Below, piece after piece: positions 53,139 to 62,904 of a stretch of DNA of 64,000 nucleotides. Numbering within the stretch: the stretch's first letter is position 1; every line of letters begins with the position of its first letter. The position numbers were made by a program, and so were the translations under genes. The notes below the pieces were generated by a model. That model saw nothing but the letters and a program-made list of their open reading frames with translations. It was not told the origin of the DNA and made no database searches. Source of the DNA: Bradyrhizobium sp. AZCC 1719 (GTDB lineage Bacteria > Pseudomonadota > Alphaproteobacteria > Rhizobiales > Xanthobacteraceae); NCBI RefSeq assembly GCF_036924525.1, contig NZ_JAZHRU010000001.1, positions 1,393,001 through 1,457,000 of the forward strand, in the 5' to 3' direction.

Positions 53139-53633
53139 TTACTTCACCAGCGTCGTGAGCTGCGCGCCTTCGTCGGCCACGAACACCGCGATCAATTCCG
53201 CTGGCTCCGTAGTGCTGGCATTGGCCGAGACCAGGTGGGTTGAGCCGGGCGGCTCGAAGAACGACTGGCCGACCCCAAACGTCTCGACCGGACCGCCGGC
53301 AAGCTGCGAGCGAATCTCGCCCTTGGTAATGTAGGCGGTGACGGAGCCGGCATGCTGGTGCGCAGGCGTAAAGCCGCCCGGGCCGTAGAATACGCGCACG
53401 ATGGTGACGCGCTTGCCCGGCACGTTCGGCAGTGCATGCGAGCTGATCGGCTCTACGACATCCTGCGTCGAACCGGTCACGCTGTTGGCGCAGAGCGGCT
53501 CGATGATCGCTGAAACCGCGTCCATGGTCGACGGCAGCGTCTTGCTGATGACGAAGGCACAGGCGAGCCCGGCGATGATGGCGAGATAGAACGGGCGGCC
53601 TTCCGATGGTGATAGGTGTAATGTTGTAGACAT
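53139..53633 (-). CDS. Membrane-anchored cupin-domain protein
   Basis: A 164-residue protein from the ATG at 53633 (MSTTLHLSPSEGRPFYLAII), preceded by GGGAGAGA. One N-terminal hydrophobic helix (residues 15-32) acts as anchor or signal. The cupin core has RVFYGPGGFTPAHQHAGSVT with the metal His pair, YITKGEIRSQLAGGP and a second-half FFEPPGSTHLVSANAS. Function unknown; cupins often bind metal. A longer frame to 53813 includes a repeat and is not used. Confidence 0.75.
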   Translation of the reverse strand: MSTTLHLSPSEGRPFYLAIIAGLACAFVISKTLPSTMDAVSAIIEPLCANSVTGSTQDVVEPISSHALPNVPGKRVTIVRVFYGPGGFTPAHQHAGSVTAYITKGEIRSQLAGGPVETFGVGQSFFEPPGSTHLVSANASTTEPAELIAVFVADEGAQLTTLVK

Positions 53634-53670
53634 TTTCGTCTCTCTCCCAAGCGCGTCAGCTTTTGCATCC

Positions 53671-53751
53671 GTCATTCCGGGATGGTGCGTTAGCACCAGA
53701 CCCGGAATCTCGAGATTCCGGGTCCGGTCCTTCGGACCGCCCCGGAATGAC
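53671..53751. repeat. Class F palindrome, copy 2
   Basis: GTCATTCCGGGATGGTGCGT, CCGGAATCTCGAGATTCCGG and a right arm CCGCCCCGGAATGAC match 46547-46626. It lies between the cupin and SDR genes. Confidence 0.85.
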
Positions 53752-53755
53752 GACC

Positions 53756-54592
53756 CTAACCCTGATCGAATGCCTTCTTCAGCGTGACATAGCCCTGCTG
53801 CTGCTGGCTCCAATTGCGGCCGCCGGTCATGGCGCCGTCGACCACCAGATCGTGGCCGTTGATGAAGGAGGATTCGTCGCTGGCCAGAAACACCGCGGCA
53901 TGCGCGATATCCTCGGGCAGACCGGCGCGCGGGATCGGCTGCACCGCCTTGTAGACCTCGCGCATCACGGCCGAGGTCTTTTCGGCAGCCTCCACCGACA
54001 GGCCGAGCGCTTTACCGAAAATGCCGGTCGCGATAGCGCCGGGCGAAATCGAATTGACGCGGATGTTGGCTTCGCCGAGCTCCATCGCCACGCATTTGGT
54101 GAGATGAATGACGGCGGCCTTCGCCGCGCTATAGACCATCGACGACGAAAAGCCGGCGAGGCGGCCGGCGATGCTGCCGTTGTTGATGATGCTGCCGGAG
54201 CCTTGCTTACGCATATGTGGCGCCGCATGCTTCATGCCGAGCATCACGCTGCGCACCAGCGTCGCCATCGCGGCATCAAACCGCTCGACCTCGAGGCCTT
54301 CGATGCCGCCGGTCTGCGCCGGGCCGCCGGCATTGTTGAACAGGCAATCGATACGGCCGAACTTTTCAACCGCAAGCCCGATCAACGCGCTCATCTGCTC
54401 TTCCACCGTGACGTCGGTCTGGCGGAAGATGCAGTTGGCGCCGAGCTTCTTGGCCAGCGCCTCGCCCTCCGGCGCGCGGCGCCCGGCGATGACGATTTTT
54501 GCGCCCTCGGCGACGAATAGCTCCGCGGTGTGCAATCCGATGCCGCTGGTCGCGCCGGTGATCACCGCGACCTTGCCGTCCAGCCGTCCCAT
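53756..54592 (-). CDS. SDR-family oxidoreductase
   Basis: A 278-residue protein from MGRLDGKVAVITGATSGIGL, with GGGGGTGAC before the ATG at 54592. The NAD(P) loop TGATSGIG, NNAGG, the NGSIAG and catalytic YSAAK (Ser near 145, YxxxK) motifs and ISPGAIATG are present. It oxidises or reduces an alcohol or ketone. The longer frame to 54931 overlaps the kinase start and is rejected. Substrate unknown. Confidence 0.9.
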   Translation of the reverse strand: MGRLDGKVAVITGATSGIGLHTAELFVAEGAKIVIAGRRAPEGEALAKKLGANCIFRQTDVTVEEQMSALIGLAVEKFGRIDCLFNNAGGPAQTGGIEGLEVERFDAAMATLVRSVMLGMKHAAPHMRKQGSGSIINNGSIAGRLAGFSSSMVYSAAKAAVIHLTKCVAMELGEANIRVNSISPGAIATGIFGKALGLSVEAAEKTSAVMREVYKAVQPIPRAGLPEDIAHAAVFLASDESSFINGHDLVVDGAMTGGRNWSQQQQGYVTLKKAFDQG

Positions 54593-54767
54593 GTTGTCAC
54601 CCCCGTCGAAATTCGTTGATGCCAATATTCCCGTCCCTCGCGGACAAGGCAAGCGAGCTTGTTCCATCGCGATCACCCGGCGCTCGGCTGGCCTTGCTGC
54701 TTCCGCGCCACGAAATCCCCGATTTTCGGTATGATCGGCCATATTTTGGATGCGCTGATCACGTGAA

Positions 54768-55742
54768 GTGACAACCCCGATGAAGAAATTGATCGACGAG
54801 CTCAGGCACGGCTGGCAGGGAATCTCCCAGCCCTCCCTGCTTTCCAGCACGGTGTTCGCGACCGGCTGTCTCGCCTTGTCGACGATCGCCCGGTGGGGCA
54901 TTGCCCAGATTCGTCCGGACGTATTCTTCACGCCTTATTTCCCAGCCGTGTTCCTGGCAGCCGCCGTCGGCGGCGCCCGGATCGGGATCGCGACGGCAAT
55001 CGCGGGAGGCGCGCTCGGCGTCCTCGTCAATTTCAGCAGTGCCACGGCCGATTCTGCACGGTTTGCGCTGCTGGTGATGTTCTGGGCAGTTTGTGGCTTT
55101 GCCATTTGGGGCGTCGACCATTACCGGAGGATCGTCGCGCAACAACGAGAAGATTCGAAACGACTGGTCCAGGAAGAGGGATATCGCAAGCTCCTGGTCG
55201 AGGAGTTGCAGCACCGGCTCAAGAACAAGACGTCGACGATCCACGCTGTGCTGCACCAGGTCCTGCAGGACCAGCCGCAGATCTGGGGCAGCATCGACCA
55301 CCGCCTCCGCGCCTTGTCGGCGACCGACGATTTGATTGCGCGGCTAGACGGCAGCGGCTGCGACATCAAGGACATGCTGCGTTCCGAGCTCGGGCCCTAC
55401 GGCCACGTCCGGTTCAATTTGAACGGCGATGCGCTGTTTCTGCCGGCCAAACTGGCGGTCAGCCTGGCGCTGATCTTCCATGAGCTGGCCACCAATGCGG
55501 GCAAGTACGGCGCGTTTTCTTCGGCCCGCGGGCTGCTGCAAGTGTCGTGGTCGGTGTCGGACGATCGCCTCAATCTCACCTGGGATGAAACCGAAGGCCC
55601 CGTGATCGAAAGCGTCGGCCCGCCGGGCTTCGGCACCAAGCTGTTACAAGCGGCGCTGCGTGCGTTCGACGGCAAGACCGAGATCAGCTTCCTGAAGACC
55701 GGCGTGCATTGCACGATGCAATGCAAGATCCCGGCGAGCTAG
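54768..55742 (+). CDS. HWE-type sensor histidine kinase
   Basis: A 324-residue protein with an N-terminal membrane part (about four hydrophobic helices up to residue 117, DUF4118-like) followed by a coiled coil and an HWE/HisKA_2 domain: EELQHRLKNKTSTIHAVLHQ with His149, SIDHRLRALSATDDLI and the catalytic HELATNAGKYGAFSS, SVGPPGFGTKLL. Start GTG at 54768; an ATG at 54780 is an alternative. No response regulator is adjacent, so it is an orphan. Confidence 0.87.
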   Translation: MTTPMKKLIDELRHGWQGISQPSLLSSTVFATGCLALSTIARWGIAQIRPDVFFTPYFPAVFLAAAVGGARIGIATAIAGGALGVLVNFSSATADSARFALLVMFWAVCGFAIWGVDHYRRIVAQQREDSKRLVQEEGYRKLLVEELQHRLKNKTSTIHAVLHQVLQDQPQIWGSIDHRLRALSATDDLIARLDGSGCDIKDMLRSELGPYGHVRFNLNGDALFLPAKLAVSLALIFHELATNAGKYGAFSSARGLLQVSWSVSDDRLNLTWDETEGPVIESVGPPGFGTKLLQAALRAFDGKTEISFLKTGVHCTMQCKIPAS

Positions 55743-55904
55743 GCGATTGCCGCCGGCACGCGCGAACTCTCTCGCATTGCGTTGACACTCTGTTAATGAC
55801 GATCGAGCCCGGGGACGTTCGAAATCGTCGACTCCTACGGTTGTTGCGGCTTTTCGGAAGTGCGCTTAACCAATACTACAACCGACTTTGCCAAGCTCCG
55901 CGGC

Positions 55905-57680
55905 ATGCAAAGTCCCTACAAGAACGACTTTCAGGCGGCGGCTACGCAGGCCGTCAACGAAAGCGCATTCGAATCCGAACTGAATATCCTGAGGGATATC
56001 GTCAGGCTGCTTCCGACCGGCGTGACGGTTCAGGACGAGAACGGCGAGTTCGTGCTGGTGAACGACGCCGCGGCAGCCGCGCTGCAGATGGCCACCGCCG
56101 CGCCGGAGGCCTCGCACCTGAACGATCGCCGCGAAACCTGCCTCGAATTGCTGCGTTCCGGCCGCCCGGCGGTGCTGGAGGAATCCATTGCCGGTAGCCA
56201 AACCAAGCAGGTATTTCTGACCTCCCACCGGCCGGTTCGGATCGCCGAGCGCAATCTGCTGATCTCGAGCTCGACCGACATTTCCGAACAAAAGGCGTTC
56301 GAGGAACATCTGTTCCGCTCCGCCTATTACGACGAGTTAACCGGGCTGCCGACCCGGCGCGTGATCGAACATCGCGTCAACAGTCTCTTGAAGTACGACA
56401 ACGGACAGGGCCTTTTCGCGTTGGCCTTTCTCGACGTCGATAATTTCAAGCACATCAACGACTACTACGGACATTCGGTCGGCGACGCGCTGCTGGCGGA
56501 GATCGCCAAGCGGGTGGGACTTGATTTGCGCGATTCCGACATTCTGTCGCGGATCAGCGGCGACGAGTTCGTGCTGCTGCTCAACCCGGTCCAGAGCGAG
56601 AGCGAGGTTGCCGAATTCATCCGCTTCATCCTGCAGCGGCTGAAGGCGCCGTTCTTCATCGACCAGTCTGAAATCTTCGCCTCGACCTCGATCGGCGTCA
56701 GCCTCTACCCCGAGCACGGGCGCAGCTATGAGGAGTTGCGTCAGAACGCCGATATCGCGATGTACCGCGTCAAGAACGGCAGCAAGGGCGCCGCCGCGTT
56801 CTTCGACGCCAGCATGGAACGCGAAGCCCAGGCGCGGATGAAGGTCGAGCAGGCGCTGCGGGTGGCGATCCTGGAAAAACGCTTCTGCTGCGCTTTCCAG
56901 CCCAAGGTCGATATCCGGACCCAGGAGCTCATGGGCGTCGAGGCGCTGGTGCGCCTGCGCGACGACGAGGGGGTGATTCAAGCCCCCAGCACCTTCATCA
57001 ATCTTGCCACCGAACTCGGCCTGATCGACGAACTGACTCACCTGGTGCTGGCCGAGATCGTCAAATCGATCGACCTGATCAACGAGAACTTCGGCCCCGA
57101 CACCACGATCAGCATGAACGTCGCGGCCAAACAGGCCGGCAATCTCGAATTCATGCGCCCGTTTGCCCAGGCGATCGAAGCCACCGGATTTCCAAAGCGC
57201 TTCATGATCGAGGTGACGGAAGACGCCTTCGTCACCAAGACGCATTTTCAGGACGAGATCCTGCCGATCTTCCGCAAGCTCGGCGTCAAGATCTCGATCG
57301 ACGATTTCGGCATCGGCTATTCATCGCTGTCGGCGTTGGCCGACATTACCGCCGACGAGATCAAGATCGACCGCTCCTTCATCACCGATATCCATATGCG
57401 TCCGCGCAGCCAGGGCATCTTGCGGGCAATCGAATCCTTAAGCGAAGCGCTCGGCATGACCGTGATCGCCGAAGGCATCGAAACTTTCGAGGAACTGGCC
57501 TATCTGCAGGCAGCGACCAAGATCCGCTACGCCCAAGGTTACTACTTCTCAAGGCCGATCTTCCTGGAAGACCTCAAGCTGACGATCCCGCGCGCCAGCG
57601 AGGCGCGGGCCAGCCAGGCCAGCCGGCCGGCACAGGAAAACCGCCCCACCTATTCGCGCGCCGGCGGCTATCGCCGCTAA
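55905..57680 (+). CDS. PAS-GGDEF-EAL protein with SGDEF motif
   Basis: A 591-residue cytoplasmic protein from the ATG at 55905 (MQSPYKNDFQAAATQAVNES); a GTG at 55860 is possible. A PAS domain (RLLPTGVTVQDENGEFVLVN) is followed by a GGDEF domain whose active-site loop reads RISGDEFVLLL, with Ser replacing the first Gly. The EAL domain has MGVEALVRL, ISIDDFGIGYSS, EIKIDRSF and MTVIAEGIET, all apparently intact. It probably degrades c-di-GMP, with cyclase activity doubtful but possible since SGDEF enzymes can be active. It is upstream of a larger GGDEF-EAL gene. Confidence 0.87.
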   Translation: MQSPYKNDFQAAATQAVNESAFESELNILRDIVRLLPTGVTVQDENGEFVLVNDAAAAALQMATAAPEASHLNDRRETCLELLRSGRPAVLEESIAGSQTKQVFLTSHRPVRIAERNLLISSSTDISEQKAFEEHLFRSAYYDELTGLPTRRVIEHRVNSLLKYDNGQGLFALAFLDVDNFKHINDYYGHSVGDALLAEIAKRVGLDLRDSDILSRISGDEFVLLLNPVQSESEVAEFIRFILQRLKAPFFIDQSEIFASTSIGVSLYPEHGRSYEELRQNADIAMYRVKNGSKGAAAFFDASMEREAQARMKVEQALRVAILEKRFCCAFQPKVDIRTQELMGVEALVRLRDDEGVIQAPSTFINLATELGLIDELTHLVLAEIVKSIDLINENFGPDTTISMNVAAKQAGNLEFMRPFAQAIEATGFPKRFMIEVTEDAFVTKTHFQDEILPIFRKLGVKISIDDFGIGYSSLSALADITADEIKIDRSFITDIHMRPRSQGILRAIESLSEALGMTVIAEGIETFEELAYLQAATKIRYAQGYYFSRPIFLEDLKLTIPRASEARASQASRPAQENRPTYSRAGGYRR

Positions 57681-57788
57681 GCCTCGCGATTGCGCCCGAA
57701 GGACACTCGATTAAGGCTTAGGTAACCGGATTTCCTAACGGCTTATGACATGCGCGCATCGTATGCGTGTTCCCGGGGAGAAGGGAGA

Positions 57789-60700
57789 ATGCGCGACCTG
57801 TTTCACCACCTGCGAGGCATGAAGGCCCGGACCGCGGCCGCCGCACGGCACCTTGCCGCAACGATCCGGGGCCCGGTGTTGTGGCTGACCCTTTGCGGCG
57901 GCATGCTGGTCGCGGCGATTTTCGTCGGTACCATCATGATGGCCGGCGAGTTCCGTGAGCGCGCGCTTGTCAACAGCGAGCGCGAGCTGGAGAACACCGT
58001 TCTACTGCTCACCCGCCATTTCGACCAGCAGTTCGAGGACTCCGACACCCTCGCCGACGACGTGATCTCCCGGCTGCAGATTTCCGGCATCGGCTCGGAG
58101 AAGGAATTCCGGCAACGCGTCGCGAGCGCAGAAGCGCACGAGATCCTGAGATCGAAGGCGGGCGTCCTGTCCTATCTCGGCGACATCTCGATCTTCGATT
58201 CCAATGGAGACATCATCAACTGGTCGCGGCCGCTGCCGGCGCCCAAGCTCAACATTTCCGAGCGGGCCTATTTCAAGAGCTTCAAGTTCGATTCGCGATC
58301 ACCCTCCATTCTCGCCGAGTCGGTTCGCAGCTATCTCACGGGCAACCTGAATTCCGTCATTGCCCATCGATTGAAGGGCGAAGACGGCATCTTCCTCGGC
58401 GTGATGACGCGGCGCATCAACCCCGCCAACTACGAAAGATTCTTCGCTTCCGTCGCGCTCGGGACCGGCGCCGCAATTTCGATGTTTCATGCCGACGGCA
58501 CTTTGCTGGCCCGCTATCCGCGTGTCGACGCCCTGATCGGTCAGAATTTTTCGAACGCGCCGCTGCTGCAGCGCGTGCGGCAAAGCGGCAGCGCGCAGAC
58601 GCTGCGCGTGCAAAGTCCGATCGACCAGACTGCCAGGCTGGGATCAGCGGCTCCGCTCGCGCACTATTCGGGCGTGGTGGTCGCGACCAACACGGTTGCC
58701 GCCGCACTCGCCGACTGGCGGGAGCAAACCAGATTCCTGCTCATCGCCGCAACGCTGTCCGCTGTGGTGATCGCCCTGATCCTGTTCCTTATCATCCGGC
58801 AGATCACCCGGCAGAGCCGCGAAGCGCAGCAGCGGCTGGAAACGGAACGGGGCCGGCTCGATACCGCCCTGAACAACATGATTCAGGGTCTGGCGACCTT
58901 CGACGCCTCGGCGCGGGTTGTCACCTTCAATCGCCGCTACATCGACATGTACAATTTATCGACCGAGATCGTGAAGCCAGGCTGCCACTTCCGCGATCTG
59001 ATGCAGCACCGCAAGGACAGCGGATCGTTCGCCGGCGATGTCGATGAATTCTGCTCCACCGTGTTGCGAAATATCGCGCGCGGCCAGGTCGACCACAGCA
59101 TCATGCAATGCCCGGACGGGCGCTCCGTCATGACGGTGCGAAAGCCGCTGGCGGATGGCGGGTGGATCGCCACCATGGAAGACATCACCGAGCGGCGCAA
59201 CCTCGAGCAGGAGCGCGACCGCAACTACGCCTTCCTGAGCCAGATCATCGACCACATCCCCTCCCAGATCACCGTGAAGGACGTGCACGACCGGCGCTAT
59301 CTGCTGGTCAACCGCGTGGCGGAAGCCCAGTTCGGCATTTCGCGCGACCTGATCATCGGCAGGACGGCCTCCGACATCTTTCCGCAAGCCGTCGCCGAGA
59401 TCATCGCGGCCGACGAAGAGAAGACGCTGCAATCTCCCGACGGCCTGTTCAAGGACGAGCATGTCTGGGAAACCCGGGGGATGGGCCCGCGCTACGTCAC
59501 CTCCAAACGGCTCGGAATCCGCAACTCGGCGGGCCAGGCCCATTACATCATCAACGTCGTCGATGACGTTACCGAGCGCCGGCTTGCCAACGAGAAGATC
59601 GCGAATCTGGCGCATTACGACGCGCTGACCGACCTTCCGAACCGGGTGCTGTTCCGCGAGCAAATCGAGCGCGAGCTTCGCAAGGCCGCAGGCGGCGAGC
59701 GATTCGCACTGCTCTATATCGACATCGACGAATTCAAGGGCATCAATGACTCGCTCGGACACCATGTCGGCGACGAACTTCTGAAGGCGGTCGCAGCCTG
59801 CCTCAAGGACTGCATCAAGCCGGGCGATCTGATCGCCCGTCTCGGCGGCGACGAATTCGCTGTCATCCAGACCGCGATCGGCAGCCGCGCGGAGGTCGAG
59901 GAATTCGTGGCCCGCATTTACGAGGCGATACGGCAGCCCTATCGGTGCCTCGGCCACCATCTCTCGACTGATGCGAGCATCGGCATCGCGCTCGCGCCGG
60001 AGGACGGCATCGAACTCGACCAGCTGATCAAGCACGCCGACCTTGCCATGTACGCCGCCAAGGCCGAGGGACGCCGCACCCATCGCTTCTTCGAGCCAGC
60101 GATGGATGCGCGCGCCCAGGCGCGACTCACCATGGAGCAGGATCTGCGACAGGCATTGGCCGACGGCGGCTTCGAAATTCACTACCAGCCGCTGCTCGAT
60201 CTCGCGAGCGGCGAGGTGACGGGCTGCGAGGCGCTGTTGCGTTGGCGGCATCCCGAACGCGGCATGGTGTCTCCGGCCGAATTCATTCCGATTGCCGAAG
60301 ACACCGGCCTGATCAACGAACTCGGCGATTGGGTCATGCAGATCGCCTGCACCGAGGCGGCCGGCTGGCCGTCCCGGGTCCGGCTCGCCGTCAACGTTTC
60401 TCCGATCCAGTTGAAGTCGCCGACGCTGGCGCTGCGGATCACCGGCGCGCTGGCCGCCTCCGGCCTACCGCCCGACCGGCTCGAGATCGAGATCACCGAG
60501 GCGGTGCTGATCCATGACGACGAAACCGCTCTCGCCATCCTGCATCAGCTTCGCGCCATCGGCGTGCGCATCGCGCTCGACGATTTCGGCACCGGCTTCT
60601 CTTCGCTGAGCTATCTGAAGCGATTCCCGTTCGACAAGATCAAGATCGATCGCTGCTTTGTCAGCGACATCGAGGTCGATGGCTCGGCGGCGATCGTGCA

Positions 60701-60896
60701 GGCAGTGGTGAACATCGCAGCCGCCCGCAACATGACCACGACGGCGGAAGGCGTCGAGACCGAGCAGCAGCGCGAGATCCTGCGCCAGCTCGGCTGCACG
60801 CAGATGCAGGGCTACCTGTTCAGCGCGCCGAAGCCGGCGGCCGAGGCGAGACGATTGCTGGGCGGGCGATTGGAGGCCGCGACGGCCGTCGCCTGA
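57789..60896 (+). CDS. Membrane dCache-PAS-GGDEF-EAL protein
   Basis: A 1035-residue protein from the ATG at 57789, with GGGGAG 8 bp upstream; the ATG at 57750 is further away. Two transmembrane helices near residues 29-52 and 310-332 flank a periplasmic dCache sensor. PAS domains follow (residues about 355-460 and 480-600), then a canonical GGDEF (IARLGGDEFAVIQ) and an EAL domain (TGCEALLRWRHPERGMVSP, ALDDFGTGFSSLS, KIDRCFVSDI, MTTTAEGVET). Both catalytic motifs are intact, so both c-di-GMP synthesis and breakdown are possible. Its last 85 bp overlap the convergent patatin gene. Confidence 0.9.
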   Translation: MRDLFHHLRGMKARTAAAARHLAATIRGPVLWLTLCGGMLVAAIFVGTIMMAGEFRERALVNSERELENTVLLLTRHFDQQFEDSDTLADDVISRLQISGIGSEKEFRQRVASAEAHEILRSKAGVLSYLGDISIFDSNGDIINWSRPLPAPKLNISERAYFKSFKFDSRSPSILAESVRSYLTGNLNSVIAHRLKGEDGIFLGVMTRRINPANYERFFASVALGTGAAISMFHADGTLLARYPRVDALIGQNFSNAPLLQRVRQSGSAQTLRVQSPIDQTARLGSAAPLAHYSGVVVATNTVAAALADWREQTRFLLIAATLSAVVIALILFLIIRQITRQSREAQQRLETERGRLDTALNNMIQGLATFDASARVVTFNRRYIDMYNLSTEIVKPGCHFRDLMQHRKDSGSFAGDVDEFCSTVLRNIARGQVDHSIMQCPDGRSVMTVRKPLADGGWIATMEDITERRNLEQERDRNYAFLSQIIDHIPSQITVKDVHDRRYLLVNRVAEAQFGISRDLIIGRTASDIFPQAVAEIIAADEEKTLQSPDGLFKDEHVWETRGMGPRYVTSKRLGIRNSAGQAHYIINVVDDVTERRLANEKIANLAHYDALTDLPNRVLFREQIERELRKAAGGERFALLYIDIDEFKGINDSLGHHVGDELLKAVAACLKDCIKPGDLIARLGGDEFAVIQTAIGSRAEVEEFVARIYEAIRQPYRCLGHHLSTDASIGIALAPEDGIELDQLIKHADLAMYAAKAEGRRTHRFFEPAMDARAQARLTMEQDLRQALADGGFEIHYQPLLDLASGEVTGCEALLRWRHPERGMVSPAEFIPIAEDTGLINELGDWVMQIACTEAAGWPSRVRLAVNVSPIQLKSPTLALRITGALAASGLPPDRLEIEITEAVLIHDDETALAILHQLRAIGVRIALDDFGTGFSSLSYLKRFPFDKIKIDRCFVSDIEVDGSAAIVQAVVNIAAARNMTTTAEGVETEQQREILRQLGCTQMQGYLFSAPKPAAEARRLLGGRLEAATAVA

Positions 60897-62746
60897 CGCC
60901 GTTCCAGCGCGCCGGCGTCGAGGATGGCTGCGATCGCCGAACTGCTTCCCGCCTCAAGCGCCACGATGGCCTCCTTGGCCCAGAGGTAGGAAGCTTCGAA
61001 GATTTCCGTGTGGCGATCGAAATCCGTCACATCGATATCGAGCGGGAGCGGCGGCCGCATCACCGTATCGGACGGCCCGACCGGCAACGTATCGTAGCGC
61101 TGGTGCGCCACGAGGCTTCGCCATAGCACGTTCACGGCGCTGGGGGCCGCGGGCAACAGCTTCTTGCGGAACGGCGTCAGCATGGCGGCGATCAATTCCA
61201 GCCGTCCCGGCAGCGAGGCATAGTCGACGTCGAACATCTCCGCCGCCGGCTCACCGAAATGAACAACCAGATTGGGACCGCTCTTGAGTTGGTGCATCGA
61301 GGCCAGCGGGACGTTGTCGATCAGACATCCATCGACCAGCATCGCGCCCTCAGCCGTGTAGAACGGCGGCAACAGCCCAGGGATCGCGCTCGATGCGCGG
61401 ACCGCCTGCCAAAGCGGCCCCGTGCGGATCAGTTCGAGATTGTGCGTCGAAAGGTTGGTGGCGACGGCCGCGAACGGCCGCCAGCAATCCTCGATCCGGC
61501 AGTCGGCGCCGTATTGATTGGCAAGCGCCCGATCGAACGCCTTGTGATCCAACAGCGCGTAGCGCGGCCAGGTCGGCCGCCGAAAGCTTCGGCTCCTGAC
61601 GAAGATTTCATGCGTGCCGCGCTCGAGATGCTCGGCTTCGAGATTTTTGGCAAAGCCGGCAACCATGGCCGAGCCGACGCTGGTGCCGACGAAGATATCG
61701 AATATCGCACCGCGCTCGCGAAAGGCCTTGTAGATTCCGACATGGGCGGTTCCAAAACTGCCGCCGCCGGCGGCGACGAAGCCGACGGCGCGGCCGCATA
61801 GAAAACGAATCAGGCTGTCGATATCGACCTGATCTTCGAGCGCGACATGGTGATGCATGAAGGCCGGCAGCCGGGCGAGCCAGGCCGCAGTGCCGGAGAC
61901 CTCGCCGCTTCGCCGGTCATGGATGCGGACGAGACGCCGGGCTGAGATCGAATGAACCTCGCAGGCGAAAGCCTCGATTTCCGTCAATGGGGCCGCAGGC
62001 GCATCCCCGCGACAGGCGAACACGACCATGTCGGCCTGACGGATCGCCTTGCGCGCCCAGGGCTGAGCCTCGCGGCCGCCGAGATAGACCACCAGCGGCG
62101 CGGTATGTTCGAGCCTGTTGAGCCATTCGGTGACTTCATGTGCATCGAGCGCGCGCCCGGGAAACATCGCATGCAAACGCGCGGCGTCGACGATCTCGGC
62201 CTGGGTCGCGGTCAAGCCGTCGCACATCCGGCGATCGAAACCGCCCGGCAGCGGCTGCAATCCGCCGTCGATCAGCGCCACCGTCCGCGCCTTCGGCGAG
62301 GTGGGGAACGGCGCGATGCGCGCGGTCTCCTTGGCGAACCGCCGCGCCAGCGCCGCGAGCAGCGCCTCGACGATGGCGGGGGCCTCTTCGACGAGCTTCT
62401 GATAGGCCGGGCGCGTCAATGCCAGCACGCTGGTGTCGCGGATGGCGATCACGTCGGCGGTGCGCGGGACATCGGCGAAGAAGCCGATTTCGCCGACCAG
62501 TTCGCCGGCGCGAAGCTCGGCGATAGGTTCGAGATAGCCGGTCTTGCGCACCGCCAGCGCGCCGTGCAGCACCAGGAAGAGCGAGTCCGACGGCCCGCCT
62601 TGCGCGACCAGCATTTGCCCGCGCACCAGATCCTGGCGGACCATGGCGTTGAGGGCCTTTAGCCGCTGTTCGGAACTGAGCGTTCGAAACAGCGCGAATT
62701 CCTCCAACGCGGAGCTCCACGCAAGTACCGAGCTCGATCCACTCAT
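60812..62746 (-). CDS. Cyclic nucleotide-binding patatin-like phospholipase
   Basis: A 644-residue protein. Residues 15-130 form a cNMP-binding domain (GALAVRKTG, ELRAGELVGEIGFFADVPRT). A linker of about 190 residues follows. The patatin domain begins near 322 with the oxyanion loop AAGGGSFGTAHVGIYKAF; the catalytic Ser356 is in GTSVG and the Asp in DGCLIDNVP near 490. This arrangement is that of bacterial neuropathy-target-esterase-like lipases. Its 3' end, including the last 28 codons, is read over the end of the convergent EAL gene. Confidence 0.9.
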   Translation of the reverse strand: MSGSSSVLAWSSALEEFALFRTLSSEQRLKALNAMVRQDLVRGQMLVAQGGPSDSLFLVLHGALAVRKTGYLEPIAELRAGELVGEIGFFADVPRTADVIAIRDTSVLALTRPAYQKLVEEAPAIVEALLAALARRFAKETARIAPFPTSPKARTVALIDGGLQPLPGGFDRRMCDGLTATQAEIVDAARLHAMFPGRALDAHEVTEWLNRLEHTAPLVVYLGGREAQPWARKAIRQADMVVFACRGDAPAAPLTEIEAFACEVHSISARRLVRIHDRRSGEVSGTAAWLARLPAFMHHHVALEDQVDIDSLIRFLCGRAVGFVAAGGGSFGTAHVGIYKAFRERGAIFDIFVGTSVGSAMVAGFAKNLEAEHLERGTHEIFVRSRSFRRPTWPRYALLDHKAFDRALANQYGADCRIEDCWRPFAAVATNLSTHNLELIRTGPLWQAVRASSAIPGLLPPFYTAEGAMLVDGCLIDNVPLASMHQLKSGPNLVVHFGEPAAEMFDVDYASLPGRLELIAAMLTPFRKKLLPAAPSAVNVLWRSLVAHQRYDTLPVGPSDTVMRPPLPLDIDVTDFDRHTEIFEASYLWAKEAIVALEAGSSSAIAAILDAGALERRQATAVAASNRPPSNRLASAAGFGALNR

Positions 62747-62904
62747 TTGGCGGTACCCAGTTGAATTCGCGGCCCGACTTTAGCGCCGCCCACACCGCAC
62801 CGCGAGTGATATAAAGAGTGTGCCGCGGCGCGGCGCAGCAATGCGCCCGGCGCCATCTGGCATTCGGCTGCACTGCAGCATGACGGCCGTATCCGCCGCC
62901 CGCT

